This document shows, piece after piece, positions 8,195 through 17,268 of a stretch of 47,671 nt of DNA; position 1 is the stretch's first letter; every line of letters begins with the position of its first letter. The position numbers were made by a program, and so were the translations under genes. The notes under the pieces are model-generated. The model saw nothing but the letters and a program-made list of their open reading frames with translations. It did no database searches and had not been told where the DNA came from. This DNA is from Cyclobacteriaceae bacterium (GTDB taxonomy: Bacteria; Bacteroidota; Bacteroidia; Cytophagales; Cyclobacteriaceae), in contig BQJT01000008.1 in the NCBI GenBank assembly GCA_021604845.1, forward strand, positions 1 through 47,671, in the 5' to 3' direction.

Positions 8195-10123
8195 CTACAA
8201 ATTATACTTCAAAACTTTTTCGCCGTCGTTTCCCTGTACTTTAAGTAGCAGGTTATTAGCGTCAGAATCAGGGGAAAATTCCACCTGTATATCAGGAATT
8301 TCTTTTTCGTACGGTACAACTAAGGTGATGAACCTTACTGGTTGATTTGGGGTGGACTTTTTTATCCGGTAACGAATCGCCGGCCTGGGTTGTTTTTTGG
8401 TGTACTCAAACGATACCCAGCCTTCTTCTTCAGATAATTCAACCAATTTTTGTTTTTCCGTACGAATGAATACGTTCCAACCTTCCCGGAAGTCCGAACG
8501 TACGGAAAGCTGATTTTTGTCTATTACAGTGCTGCCCGGGGCAAGTTGAAAATGAATATCCACATCGCCAATACCGGTTCCAATAGCTTCATCGACAATG
8601 ACAAAGTAGCGTTTGTCCACGAAAAATACCGATCGCCGATGAGTTAGATTTTGGTACCCAGCATTTTCAACTACCAGAATATCCAGTTCCTCACCGGGTT
8701 GCCAGAGCAAAAGTTCCGGGTCATATTTGGTGTTTTCCCCGTTTAAAGTTAGTGTCTGATGTATTTTGGTTTGCCGAAACCATGCACGCCCATCCGGGTC
8801 TCCATGATATATGTAACTTCCAGCATCTGGCATCAGGGTCCTTCCACCGGCATACAAAGTAAAAGTTCCGTTGTCGGGCTGACAATGACCGCCGCCATCG
8901 GGGCCATTCTTCAGCACCATACAAACCGCATTCTTGTCCCAACTACTTCTGAGCGAATACAGACCGCTATTGCTCAAATTATAGGCGGTTTTATCCGGAG
9001 CAACCCCCTGTTCTCCGTTGGTAGCAAGAAATAGAAAGTCCTGGCGATTAAAACGTTGCGACCATTCCATAAACCTGTCCGAATATTGACCGGGCTTACC
9101 AGCCCAGGCATCTCCGAATTGTGCATTGGTTCCATCTGGCAGACATAGTTTCATGGGGACCTCGCACATTCGCTCAATACTGCTAATATAGGTTTCTGGG
9201 AATTCATTTTCGAGGCCATTCAACTTGGCCAGTTGATAGGTTCTGTAAAACCACCGGATTGAACCCACATGATAGCCCATTGCCAACTCACGCTGTTGTC
9301 CATCGGGATAAACCTGCAGGTTGATTTCCTGATTAAGTCTGCGGATGGCTTCTGCCTTCCATTGTGGTGAATGTTTAAATTCAGGAAAAGTAAAAGCAAT
9401 AAATGCCAAACCTTCAGCCTCCATAAGCGCCCAGTTACTTCCGGTGTGATAAACCGTCATTAAGTACTCGGCATGTTCATAGCAACTGTTCAAAAACGCC
9501 ACCAATACCTTCGGGGTGAAATTTTGAGAATGAATAAAGCGCTGGAACAGGCCCGTCCAGCTATATCCTCTGATTCCTGTTTCAATCGATCTCCAGGCGT
9601 ATTCATGGGCATCATCGCGAGGATTTTTACTGGTCCAATCGATCAACTGAGAACACCACTCTTTTGCATATCGCTCATCCCGGGATTTTGCGTAAACTTT
9701 ACCCATGGCATTCCAAAAATACATGCGGTTCAGTTGCCAAACCCATTCATTATCCGGCACTGGTCTTGACTCCCAGTTAATGTCTTCGCCGCAGAAATAA
9801 GAGGAGTAAGCTGGCTGTCCGACAAAAATATGCTCCAGGGCATCGTTGGCCCATTTTAGGTCCCTTTCGGTAATCTCCTCATCTCGTATGGTATTTATTG
9901 GGTGCTTGACGCCAGTTCTGTTTCGGTAGTAATAGAGCAGTTCTTGTAACGCAGTGCCAGTATTTCCCTGGTTATCCGTTACATTTTGCAAGGCCGCACT
10001 ATTAAAATCCAGGCGGTTAAGAAGAGTGTCGGCGGATGCGGCAAAATCGGATGGCTGGGAATATCCAATCAGTGATGGTATAAAAATTACCGCGAGCAGT
10101 ATGGAAAATGTTATCCTGATCAT
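8195..10123 (-). CDS. Heparinase II/III family polysaccharide lyase, secreted
   Basis: A 642-residue protein with a signal peptide (MIRITFSILLAVIFIPSLIG, cleavage near YSQ). The N-terminal half is alpha-helical and toroid-like, with EYAWRSIETGIRGYSW, SNWALMEAEGLAFIAF and ELAMGYHVGSIRWFYR; the Asn, His and Tyr of these segments correspond to the catalytic zone of heparinase II/III-type lyases. The C-terminal beta-sandwich carries GGHCQPDNGTFTLYAGG and RAWFRQTKIHQTLTLNG, the usual conserved blocks of PF07940. Such enzymes cleave uronic-acid-containing polysaccharides by beta-elimination in the periplasm. The gene follows the beta-helix gene by 8 bases, forming a two-gene operon. The true substrate (heparan-like, alginate-like or other uronan) is open. 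Confidence 0.88.
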   Translation of the reverse strand: MIRITFSILLAVIFIPSLIGYSQPSDFAASADTLLNRLDFNSAALQNVTDNQGNTGTALQELLYYYRNRTGVKHPINTIRDEEITERDLKWANDALEHIFVGQPAYSSYFCGEDINWESRPVPDNEWVWQLNRMYFWNAMGKVYAKSRDERYAKEWCSQLIDWTSKNPRDDAHEYAWRSIETGIRGYSWTGLFQRFIHSQNFTPKVLVAFLNSCYEHAEYLMTVYHTGSNWALMEAEGLAFIAFTFPEFKHSPQWKAEAIRRLNQEINLQVYPDGQQRELAMGYHVGSIRWFYRTYQLAKLNGLENEFPETYISSIERMCEVPMKLCLPDGTNAQFGDAWAGKPGQYSDRFMEWSQRFNRQDFLFLATNGEQGVAPDKTAYNLSNSGLYSLRSSWDKNAVCMVLKNGPDGGGHCQPDNGTFTLYAGGRTLMPDAGSYIYHGDPDGRAWFRQTKIHQTLTLNGENTKYDPELLLWQPGEELDILVVENAGYQNLTHRRSVFFVDKRYFVIVDEAIGTGIGDVDIHFQLAPGSTVIDKNQLSVRSDFREGWNVFIRTEKQKLVELSEEEGWVSFEYTKKQPRPAIRYRIKKSTPNQPVRFITLVVPYEKEIPDIQVEFSPDSDANNLLLKVQGNDGEKVLKYNL

Positions 10124-10131
10124 GCTTCAGG

Positions 10132-11787
10132 CTAATCGGTGTCAATCTTCACATCCTTGAAAATGAATGGGTTATCACTGACCCTTAACGCTTTGCCACT
10201 CTCGGTTGTAACATTCCTGAGAATGACTTCCTGGGTTATAATGTAGGGGAACTGCTCCTGGTAGGAGTCGTCGGTCATTTGTGGATTGAAATTAGCGAAA
10301 ATGGCAGGGCCCAGGTAATCATCCGGATGATTGGAATCATCTATATGAAGGTTTTCGATAGTGATCCGTTCAGGCATATAGCAGGTGTAACCAAAATCAT
10401 GCTGCCCGGAATTGGAACCGCCAATCAGGCTTGCACTGGCAGGCCTGCCACCTGAGGGGATGAAAACACAGTTACGAATAATGAATTCTCCCTGCCAGGT
10501 GCTACCATAGTCGGAGCGCAAGTTGACCAGCGTCCTTCCTTGGATAGTGGAGTTTTCCACGGTAAAGGTTCCGGTGCCAATGGCATTGATTCCCATATGT
10601 CCCAGGGTAGAGTTGCGGATAGTTGCATTGGCAACCCCCATATGGGCGTCGAAACGGGATAGCGTACAATTATCATAAAGGAGATTCTTGCAATAGTTGG
10701 ACCCCAGGATTCCCCAGTAGGTCCGGTCATCGATGTCGTTTGTCTGGGTACAGTTCACAAATGATATGTTGAGTGCGCGGTTGACAGAAAGGTCGTATGA
10801 ACCCATAGAAACGGGCTTCCCTGCTGCTCCAATGGTACGGTATGTTTTATGTCCGGTCAGTATAGTATTCTTAACAGTCACATAGGAACAGTCACGGATA
10901 TTGAGAAATCCTCCATAAGGCGCACCGTGATCTCCTTCGCCGGTGACCCGGTGTTCAAGTCCATCTATCACCACATTGGAACGCCTGATGGCAATGTTTC
11001 GGCTATAGTAGGTGTACTTCGATTCCGCTTTGTTGGCAATGGTAGTAAAACGCCCTCCGGTGATGTTCAGTGTGGTCTCGTCCATGGGCAACGCAGTAAT
11101 TTCTGTGATCTGGTCAAAGTCCCAGATGATGGGAGCATTCATATCCACATTGCCGTTTTTGTCAACAACAAAGATATCTGTCTGCGGAGATCCATTGTTT
11201 TGATTCAGCCCATAGCGGATGTAGCGTCTTATCAGCGTGTCGGTGACCGTCACCAGACAATTACCAGGCAGGGATACTGCTATTTTTTCCTGATTTCTCT
11301 TTAGGGAGGATACCCCTTCAAGATTGAATGGCTGCAGACCCGAACTGACCATAAAAATTGATACATTACGGTTTTCGACTTTCACCTTACTATCGTCGAT
11401 GATGAAGGCTGCAGTGCCGAAATCAGTGTCTGTTTGGATGACCGCGGTGCGCTCCTTTACTCCAATGTAGTAGGTAGCACCATTGTCGGTTTTTACCGTG
11501 AGCCGGTGTTGATTGGCGAATGCATGTGCAGCAGCGATTGCATCTAAATCATCGGTTTTGCCATCACCTTGGGCGCCAAAATCACTATAGCGGACCCATC
11601 CATTGGCCTTGAATTTAGCGACATCCTTTGGAGAGACGTTTACCAGTAGCGCTCCATTTTCATCGGTACGTACCTGGGTCTTCTTCGTTACGGAAGTGAT
11701 CACCACATTTCCAAGCGGACTCTCGGTTTGACCCTGTGCCCCATACACACAGGAAAATAAGCATAACATTAGCAGGGTATATTTCAT
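10132..11787 (-). CDS. Secreted right-handed beta-helix protein (pectate-lyase-like fold)
   Basis: The 551-residue protein has a signal peptide (MKYTLLMLCLFSCVYGAQG) and, near residue 65, WVRYSDFGAQGDGKTDDLDA, the start signature of pectate_lyase_3-type beta-helix enzymes. The rest is a ladder of short strands with repeated Asn, Ile and Val (ITGGRFTTIANK, VTVKNTILTGHKTYRTIG, ENSTIQGRTLVNLRSDYG, IIRNCVFIPSGG), as in right-handed parallel beta-helices. It is the first gene of an operon with the heparinase II/III protein. Its action on a uronic-acid polysaccharide, as lyase, hydrolase or epimerase, is an inference from fold and neighbour; catalytic residues are not certain. Confidence 0.82.
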   Translation of the reverse strand: MKYTLLMLCLFSCVYGAQGQTESPLGNVVITSVTKKTQVRTDENGALLVNVSPKDVAKFKANGWVRYSDFGAQGDGKTDDLDAIAAAHAFANQHRLTVKTDNGATYYIGVKERTAVIQTDTDFGTAAFIIDDSKVKVENRNVSIFMVSSGLQPFNLEGVSSLKRNQEKIAVSLPGNCLVTVTDTLIRRYIRYGLNQNNGSPQTDIFVVDKNGNVDMNAPIIWDFDQITEITALPMDETTLNITGGRFTTIANKAESKYTYYSRNIAIRRSNVVIDGLEHRVTGEGDHGAPYGGFLNIRDCSYVTVKNTILTGHKTYRTIGAAGKPVSMGSYDLSVNRALNISFVNCTQTNDIDDRTYWGILGSNYCKNLLYDNCTLSRFDAHMGVANATIRNSTLGHMGINAIGTGTFTVENSTIQGRTLVNLRSDYGSTWQGEFIIRNCVFIPSGGRPASASLIGGSNSGQHDFGYTCYMPERITIENLHIDDSNHPDDYLGPAIFANFNPQMTDDSYQEQFPYIITQEVILRNVTTESGKALRVSDNPFIFKDVKIDTD

Positions 11788-11829
11788 CTTGAGAATTTTT
11801 GTTGCAAGTTAGATCTGACTAAGCTAAAG

Positions 11830-11900
11830 TACGAAAATTAACGAATGGTATGGTAGCCATCCGTTTGTTCACTTTCGTATAGGTTCGCACGCTGGCGAAC
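11830..11900. promoter_or_regulatory. Inverted-repeat operator region upstream of the FtsX permease gene
   Basis: A long imperfect palindrome (TACGAAA at 11830-11836 pairing with TTTCGTA at 11873-11879, with partly matching interior) is followed by a second hairpin (GTTCGC at 11883-11888, GCGAAC at 11895-11900). It sits about 170 bases before the permease start in a region of divergent transcription, so it is a candidate repressor-binding site. Which of the two genes it controls is not clear. Confidence 0.45.
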
Positions 11901-12066
11901 AAAACAACACACGCCAACCCCTGCATTTGCCTTCATTGACACTTTTGCCCGCTTGGCACTGAAATTGATATTCCTGTATTTAGCGCATATGATTATGAAA
12001 AACATCTGCCGGATGAGTTTAAATATATTGCGGTATTGACGTAGCCAATCTATAAACCAATTCGAT

Positions 12067-14424
12067 ATGTTGAAAAACTATTTTACAATTAGTTGGAGAA
12101 ACCTGCTGAGAAACCGGGGATTTTCTGCCATTAATCTCATGGGCCTGTCCATCGGTATGACCTGCACCATACTTATACTACTATGGGTACAGGACGAATG
12201 GAACTACGATAAATCACATGAACATTATCAAAGCATTTACCAGGTAATGGCCCACCGGAGTTTTGACAACCAAACGGGCACAGATTACAGCATGGTATTT
12301 CCATTAGCTGAAACCATCGAAAGCGAGATTTCTCAAATTGAAGAGGCTGTGGTTTCCGCTCACGTGAATACTATAAATGTGAGATATCAGGACCAGGTAT
12401 ACAGCCTGGATGGACGTACTACCAGCCCGAACTTTCTGGAGGTGTTTAGCGCAGAGATTATTCAAAATTCCGGTGGAAATCCTATAAAAGATCCGAATTC
12501 AATTGTATTAACTGCCTCAGCTGCTAAGACCATTTTTGGAGATCAGGATCCATTAAACCAGGTTATCGAAATCAGCCATCAGGGGGAGGTTAAAGTGGCG
12601 GCGATAATCGAAGACCTGCCTGCTAATTCCTCCATACAATTCGATTTGCTAAGATCATTTGATTACTCCAGTGATTATGTCAAACGAAACCGGGATGAAT
12701 GGAGCAGCTCTTCCTGGATGGTGTTTATTAAAACCGCTCCAGAAGCTGATATGGACTGGGTTGATGAGCAGATAAACAAGATCAAATATCGTCATGACCC
12801 GGGTGACCGTGACATTAGCACTTATTTCAGTTTTCCAATGCGCAAATGGCGTTTGTACAGTGACTTTAATCAGGGAGTAAATACCGGTGGTATGATTCAG
12901 TATGTGCGCATGTTCACCACTATAGCGATCATTATCTTGATTATCGCCTGTGTCAATTTCATGAACCTTTCCACCGCACGCTCAGAACGTCGGGCTATGG
13001 AGGTGGGTATCCGTAAAACTTTCGGATCCCATAAAAGACAATTGATCTTTCAATTTTTTACAGAATCATTAATATTAACACTTCTGGCATTTCTGGTGGC
13101 TGTGCTAACAGTATGGTTGCTGCTCCCAACTTATAACCAATTGGTTGACAAAGAACTTATGTTTAACCTGGGTACACCCTGGATGTGGGGCGCAGCATTG
13201 AGTATTATTCTATTTACCAGTCTGGTCGCTGGTAGCTATCCAGCGGTGTTTCTTTCGTCATTTAATCCGGTAAAAGTATTGAAAAGCACCCTAGCTACTG
13301 GCAGAGGAGCAGTTCGTCCCCGTCAGTTGCTGATGATATTTCAATTCATGGTGTCAATGCTGTTAATCTCCGCCACGGTAATAATCTATCAGCAAATTAC
13401 CATGATCAAAAACCGGGACTTAGGTTACGATCCGGATAATCTCATTAGTATAGCCGGTTCAGCAGATACACAAAAGAATTTTAATGTGCTTAAACAGGAG
13501 TTGTTAAACACCGGAATGGTTGAATCTCTTACCAGGACCATGTCACCCATTACCAATATCTGGTGGCACTTACCGGGACCTGACTGGACCGGTAAACCTG
13601 AGGGTGCCAATACCATCTTTTCAGGTCTCAATATAGGTACTGATTTCACCAGAACTATGGGTATAAAAATGGTGGCCGGCAAGGACTTCTCTGGCTCCCC
13701 TGCGGACTCTTCCTATGTCTTGCTCAACCAGGCTGCAGTGAACGAAATGGGGCTGAAAGATCCCGTTGGTACGCCCTTGCACCGTGATGGTGATTATACC
13801 GTGTTGGGGGTAACGGAGAATGTGGTGCAGGATTCACCTTTTCATCCGGTGGAACCGATGATCATTTTCTATAATCCCTCCAATACCTATTATATCAGTA
13901 TAAGATTGAAGCAGGGAGTTCATCCCCATCAGGCTATTCCTCCTATCGAGCAGGTATTTAGACAATACAACCCATCCAATGTATTCGACTTCGATTTTGT
14001 CGACCAGGAATTTGATAAGAAATTTGCCACAGAAGAGCTTATCCAAAAGCTGAGCAACATATTTGCCGGTCTGGCGATTTTCATTTGTTGTCTGGGTTTG
14101 GCGGGTCTGGCAGCTTTTACTATTGAAAGAAGAATAAAGGAAATCAGTATGCGCAGGGTGCTGGGTGCGACCATTCAGCAGCTGCTCACGCTTATATCCA
14201 GGGATTTCCTTCAATTGGTATTGATCGCTTTTATCATTGCAGTTCCGGTAACCTGGTGGTCCATGAACGAATGGTTAAAAAACTATACCATCCGAATTGA
14301 GATCAGCATTTGGATGTTCCTGGTGGTAGGGCTGGGGATTTTCCTGCTGGCTCTTGCCGTGGTCAGTGTAAATACTCTAAAAGCCGCTATGAGCAATCCA
14401 ATGAAAAGTTTACGATCAGAGTAA
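12067..14424 (+). CDS. FtsX/MacB-type ABC transporter permease
   Basis: A 785-residue inner-membrane protein of the large Bacteroidota permease type. It starts with MLKNYFTISWRNLLRNRGFS followed by a first membrane helix (GLSIGMTCTILILLWVQ), then a MacB-like periplasmic domain. Three helices around 285-405 include NFMNLSTARSERRAMEVGIRK, the cytoplasmic coupling motif. A fourth helix near 425 starts the second half-repeat with another periplasmic domain, and the last three helices include ERRIKEISMRRVLGA. The protein is full length with both FtsX cores. No ATPase gene is adjacent, so it would need a subunit encoded elsewhere. Such permeases are thought to export or transmit mechanical force; the substrate is unknown. 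An inverted-repeat operator lies upstream. Confidence 0.92.
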   Translation: MLKNYFTISWRNLLRNRGFSAINLMGLSIGMTCTILILLWVQDEWNYDKSHEHYQSIYQVMAHRSFDNQTGTDYSMVFPLAETIESEISQIEEAVVSAHVNTINVRYQDQVYSLDGRTTSPNFLEVFSAEIIQNSGGNPIKDPNSIVLTASAAKTIFGDQDPLNQVIEISHQGEVKVAAIIEDLPANSSIQFDLLRSFDYSSDYVKRNRDEWSSSSWMVFIKTAPEADMDWVDEQINKIKYRHDPGDRDISTYFSFPMRKWRLYSDFNQGVNTGGMIQYVRMFTTIAIIILIIACVNFMNLSTARSERRAMEVGIRKTFGSHKRQLIFQFFTESLILTLLAFLVAVLTVWLLLPTYNQLVDKELMFNLGTPWMWGAALSIILFTSLVAGSYPAVFLSSFNPVKVLKSTLATGRGAVRPRQLLMIFQFMVSMLLISATVIIYQQITMIKNRDLGYDPDNLISIAGSADTQKNFNVLKQELLNTGMVESLTRTMSPITNIWWHLPGPDWTGKPEGANTIFSGLNIGTDFTRTMGIKMVAGKDFSGSPADSSYVLLNQAAVNEMGLKDPVGTPLHRDGDYTVLGVTENVVQDSPFHPVEPMIIFYNPSNTYYISIRLKQGVHPHQAIPPIEQVFRQYNPSNVFDFDFVDQEFDKKFATEELIQKLSNIFAGLAIFICCLGLAGLAAFTIERRIKEISMRRVLGATIQQLLTLISRDFLQLVLIAFIIAVPVTWWSMNEWLKNYTIRIEISIWMFLVVGLGIFLLALAVVSVNTLKAAMSNPMKSLRSE

Positions 14425-14438
14425 ATGCGCTTTCCCTT

Positions 14439-15194
14439 TTATTGGTTTTTGTCTATATAATCTATTGCCTGTTGTGGTGTTAAAGCTGCAAAGTCTTTAT
14501 AGCGTTCATGTACATCCACAATCTCGTCAAATGCTTTTTCTACCAGCTTGCGGTTGTCCCAGCGGATGAGTGCTTGAACCACGGTTTCCAAGCATCCTTT
14601 TTTATATGCAATCTGTCCAAGGACGTGAATCAGCGTATTTCTAACTCTTGCTGTTTGGTCATTTTGCAGCAGCTCCAGCATTGGAAGTATATCCTGCGGA
14701 TGAGTCCTGCCTCTTAATTCAATACCATGACAAATTTCCCTTCTAATTTCCTTGTCAGGGTGGTGAAGGTATTGATTTGCCCATTGCAAGGTTGGCTGAG
14801 GATTTTTCTCTCCCATTTTCTTGATGGAACCGATAACCGCATTTCTTACTGAGTGATGATTGTCAAACAATCCTTTGTCGAAAAAATCCCTAACCCTATC
14901 AAAGTCGAACTTACCGATCTCTCCAGCGGCGTTGATGGATGTTTGTCTTACCTTATCTGATTCGGAGTCGAGCAATTTCCTGAGTGTGTCTATAATAGCT
15001 GGTCTAAGTGTTTTATTATTCCGGTACATTTTACCGATAGCCTGGTAGCCAGCCTTTCTTATATAGGTGTCTTCATCAGCAAAATATTCCAATATGTAAT
15101 CATTTTTACCGCGGGTAAGATCATCGCTTATACCTTGATTGATTGCCTCAACTAATTTTGCACGTTCCTCTTTTGATAAATGATAAAAGCCCAT
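14439..15194 (-). CDS. HEAT-repeat protein
   Basis: A 251-residue soluble protein made of tandem helical pairs: DEDTYIRKAGYQAIGKMYRN, SESDKVRQTSINAAGEIGKF, NHHSVRNAVIGSIKKMGEKN, HPDKEIRREICHGIELRGR and DQTARVRNTLIHVLGQIAYK. The repeating pattern (hydrophobic A helix, Asp or Arg at the turn, B helix) is that of HEAT or armadillo-like repeats. Distant relation to AlkD-type alkylation-repair folds is possible, but no catalytic Trp/Asp pattern is seen. There is no signal peptide, so it acts in the cytoplasm, probably as a protein- or nucleic-acid-binding scaffold. It is convergent with the permease gene, only 14 bases apart, and divergent from the AraC gene. Confidence 0.8.
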   Translation of the reverse strand: MGFYHLSKEERAKLVEAINQGISDDLTRGKNDYILEYFADEDTYIRKAGYQAIGKMYRNNKTLRPAIIDTLRKLLDSESDKVRQTSINAAGEIGKFDFDRVRDFFDKGLFDNHHSVRNAVIGSIKKMGEKNPQPTLQWANQYLHHPDKEIRREICHGIELRGRTHPQDILPMLELLQNDQTARVRNTLIHVLGQIAYKKGCLETVVQALIRWDNRKLVEKAFDEIVDVHERYKDFAALTPQQAIDYIDKNQ

Positions 15195-15244
15195 AATGCT
15201 CCTTTGGTTTATTACACTGTCAATATATTCATAAATTTATCTTC

Positions 15245-16372
15245 ATGACTTACAATCTCGGTGCATTGCTTTCCTTCCTGGTGTCTTTCCAGTTATTCTT
15301 TGTGGCTCTGTATCTATTCACGCACAAACAGGGCAATAAAAGAAATAACAGGCTGCTGGCCCTGGTGTTTTTGATGTTTTCTGTCAACCTGATGGATTTC
15401 AGTGCCAGAGTAAGCGGAATTATATTCCCCATCCCGCTGCTTCACCTGTTGGACGATTGCTTTTTCTTCCTATACGGTCCTGTATTGTATTTCTATACAC
15501 AAGGTGTGGTATATCGTGATTTTGCTTTCAAAACAAGTGATGCATGGCATTTGGCCCCCTATGTCAGTGTTACCTTCTATTTAATATTTCAAATCCTGTT
15601 GATTGGTCCGGAGGCTCAATCGGAAATAGCCGGACAAATTATTTCTGCAGATATACCTGCATGGGTGTCCGCAGCGAGCCTGATAATATATTTACATATA
15701 TTTTGCTATCTATGGTTCTGCTGGCGAACAGTCAAAGTCTACCAATCTGTAATAAAGGATAGGTTTTCCAGTATCGATGAGATTAACCTGGATTGGCTTG
15801 GTTTTATGATCCGGATGTTTTTCGGCATTACAATACTGGGTATGATTAACAACATAATGCCTGTGTTTGGTAGCACCTTTTTTCTCTATTTTTCAGTAGT
15901 GATATTGCTCATTGTTTCATTTTACTTTATCAATCGGGTATTGGTAAAGGCACTCAATCAACCCGCGATATTTTCTGGAATTGGTAAAGAAGAAACTATA
16001 AAGTATGCAGGTTCCAATCTTACCTCTGAAGAAATTGAGAGGTACAAAACGCAACTAGCCAATTTGATGCAAGAAAATCGCCTGTACCTAACTGCTGATT
16101 TGAAATGCCAGGATTTGGCAAAGGAACTAGGCATCAGTCCCAAAATGCTTTCTCAGGTAATAAATCAGAGTTTCAATCAAAACTTCTTTGATTTCATAAA
16201 TACTTATCGCTGTGAAGAAGTGAAAAGAGTATTGCAGGGCCCTGATAAAAAAATCACCATTATTGAAGCCATGTATCAGTCAGGATTTAATTCCAAATCC
16301 TCCTTCAACAAAGAATTCAAAAAATTGACGGGACAAACTCCCAGTGAGTTTAAGAAAAGCCTCTCTCTCTGA
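15245..16372 (+). CDS. AraC-family regulator with seven-helix membrane sensor
   Basis: The 375-residue protein joins an N-terminal membrane domain of about 230 residues (seven predicted helices, starting LGALLSFLVSFQLFFVALYL, with the family pattern KQGNKRNNRLLALVFLMFS and FFFLYGPVLYFYTQ) to a C-terminal AraC-type double helix-turn-helix (about 270-375). The latter has CQDLAKELGISPKMLSQVIN and the second motif IIEAMYQSGFNSKSSFNKEF with LTGQTPSEFKK. This architecture is common in Cytophagales and Flavobacteria and is thought to sense a membrane or envelope signal and control nearby genes. The downstream CPBP protease is a possible target, though a strong hairpin separates them. Confidence 0.9.
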   Translation: MTYNLGALLSFLVSFQLFFVALYLFTHKQGNKRNNRLLALVFLMFSVNLMDFSARVSGIIFPIPLLHLLDDCFFFLYGPVLYFYTQGVVYRDFAFKTSDAWHLAPYVSVTFYLIFQILLIGPEAQSEIAGQIISADIPAWVSAASLIIYLHIFCYLWFCWRTVKVYQSVIKDRFSSIDEINLDWLGFMIRMFFGITILGMINNIMPVFGSTFFLYFSVVILLIVSFYFINRVLVKALNQPAIFSGIGKEETIKYAGSNLTSEEIERYKTQLANLMQENRLYLTADLKCQDLAKELGISPKMLSQVINQSFNQNFFDFINTYRCEEVKRVLQGPDKKITIIEAMYQSGFNSKSSFNKEFKKLTGQTPSEFKKSLSL

Positions 16373-16410
16373 CCTCCCGGTATCCCTAATCCTGTTGGTG
16401 AAGCCAGCCG

Positions 16411-16466
16411 AAATGGTAGATTTTATTTCGACCACTTTCAGGAAAGCGGTCGATTTCCATTTTTAT
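16411..16466 (+). terminator. Strong nested hairpin after the AraC gene
   Basis: TCGACC-A-CTTTC (16428-16439) pairs with GAAAG-C-GGTCGA (16442-16453) with one mismatch. An outer arm AAATGG (16411-16416) pairs with CCATTT (16457-16462), and T residues follow to 16465. It looks like a Rho-independent terminator between the AraC gene and the CPBP gene. Confidence 0.65.
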
Positions 16467-16504
16467 CTAAACGAGTTTTGAGTCAAAGTTAAAGTACAGA
16501 TATT

Positions 16505-17236
16505 ATGGAATCTCAATTGGAAAATGCTCATTCAGATCAATACAGCGGGATATTCTGCGTTAGTGAAATTTTGTTGGTATTTCTTCCGGCTTTGCTATTG
16601 ATAAAATTGACCGGTTCATGGGTGGGTGAAGACACCATCCGAAGTTTTGGTATCATCTGGGTCGCCAATATCCTCATGTTGGTAATGATTTGGACAGGGA
16701 TGAGGCTGCGAGGTACAACCTGGGAGGATTTTGGCTTAACATTTACGCCTGTCAGTTTTACTGAGGGCCTCAAAATCTTCGGGCTTTCAGTATTGGTTTT
16801 TGCAATTGGGGTCTTCGCTTTTCTTATCGGACCTATACTTCTGCCCAACCTCATCGAGATTCAGCAGCATGCTGATTTTAGTAGATATGATTTTCTAAAA
16901 GATAACCCAGGAGGATTCCTTTTGTCACTAGCTGGTGTGTGTATAGTTTCTTCCTTCGGAGAGGAGGTGATTTACCGGGCATTTTTAATCAACCGTATTT
17001 CTGAATTGGCCAGGTCCTCAAAATACCGTAGCGTCATCGCAGTAATTGTAAGTTCAATTTTCTTCGGATTAGTCCATTATGAATGGGGCCCTATGGGTAT
17101 GGTTCAAACCGGGTGTATGGGTTTGGTTATGGGCATAAGCTATATCAAATTGAAAAAGCGATTGTGGATTCTGATCCTGGCACATGCTTATATGGATACC
17201 ATTTTATTGGTGCAGCTATACCTGGCCAGCAACTGA
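16505..17236 (+). CDS. CPBP-family intramembrane glutamic endopeptidase
   Basis: A 243-residue integral membrane protein of the CAAX protease/bacteriocin-processing (Abi/CPBP) family. Motif 1 is GEEVIYRAFLINRI (the EExxxR glutamates), motif 2 is SSIFFGLVHYEWGP (FxxxH), and motif 3 is LAHAYMDTILL (HxxxD); all three sit in the C-terminal membrane core as expected. The N-terminal 100 residues hold three further helices. The catalytic residues are intact, so it should be an active intramembrane protease. Natural substrates of this group in Bacteroidota are mostly unknown; prenyl-protein or peptide processing is known for relatives. It is 132 bases after the AraC regulator and may be controlled by it. 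Confidence 0.88.
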   Translation: MESQLENAHSDQYSGIFCVSEILLVFLPALLLIKLTGSWVGEDTIRSFGIIWVANILMLVMIWTGMRLRGTTWEDFGLTFTPVSFTEGLKIFGLSVLVFAIGVFAFLIGPILLPNLIEIQQHADFSRYDFLKDNPGGFLLSLAGVCIVSSFGEEVIYRAFLINRISELARSSKYRSVIAVIVSSIFFGLVHYEWGPMGMVQTGCMGLVMGISYIKLKKRLWILILAHAYMDTILLVQLYLASN

Positions 17237-17268
17237 AGTAAAGAGGCCGGTGTTTGACCTTTTTTTGG

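Noticed and set aside
10849-11304. Plus-strand open frame of 151 codons
   Set aside because: It is opposite to the beta-helix protein, which has signal peptide and family motifs; no domain in the shadow.
17237-17268. Bidirectional terminator between CPBP and EthD genes
   Set aside because: TGACC and GGTCA pair over just five bases with a T-rich loop; too weak to call with confidence.
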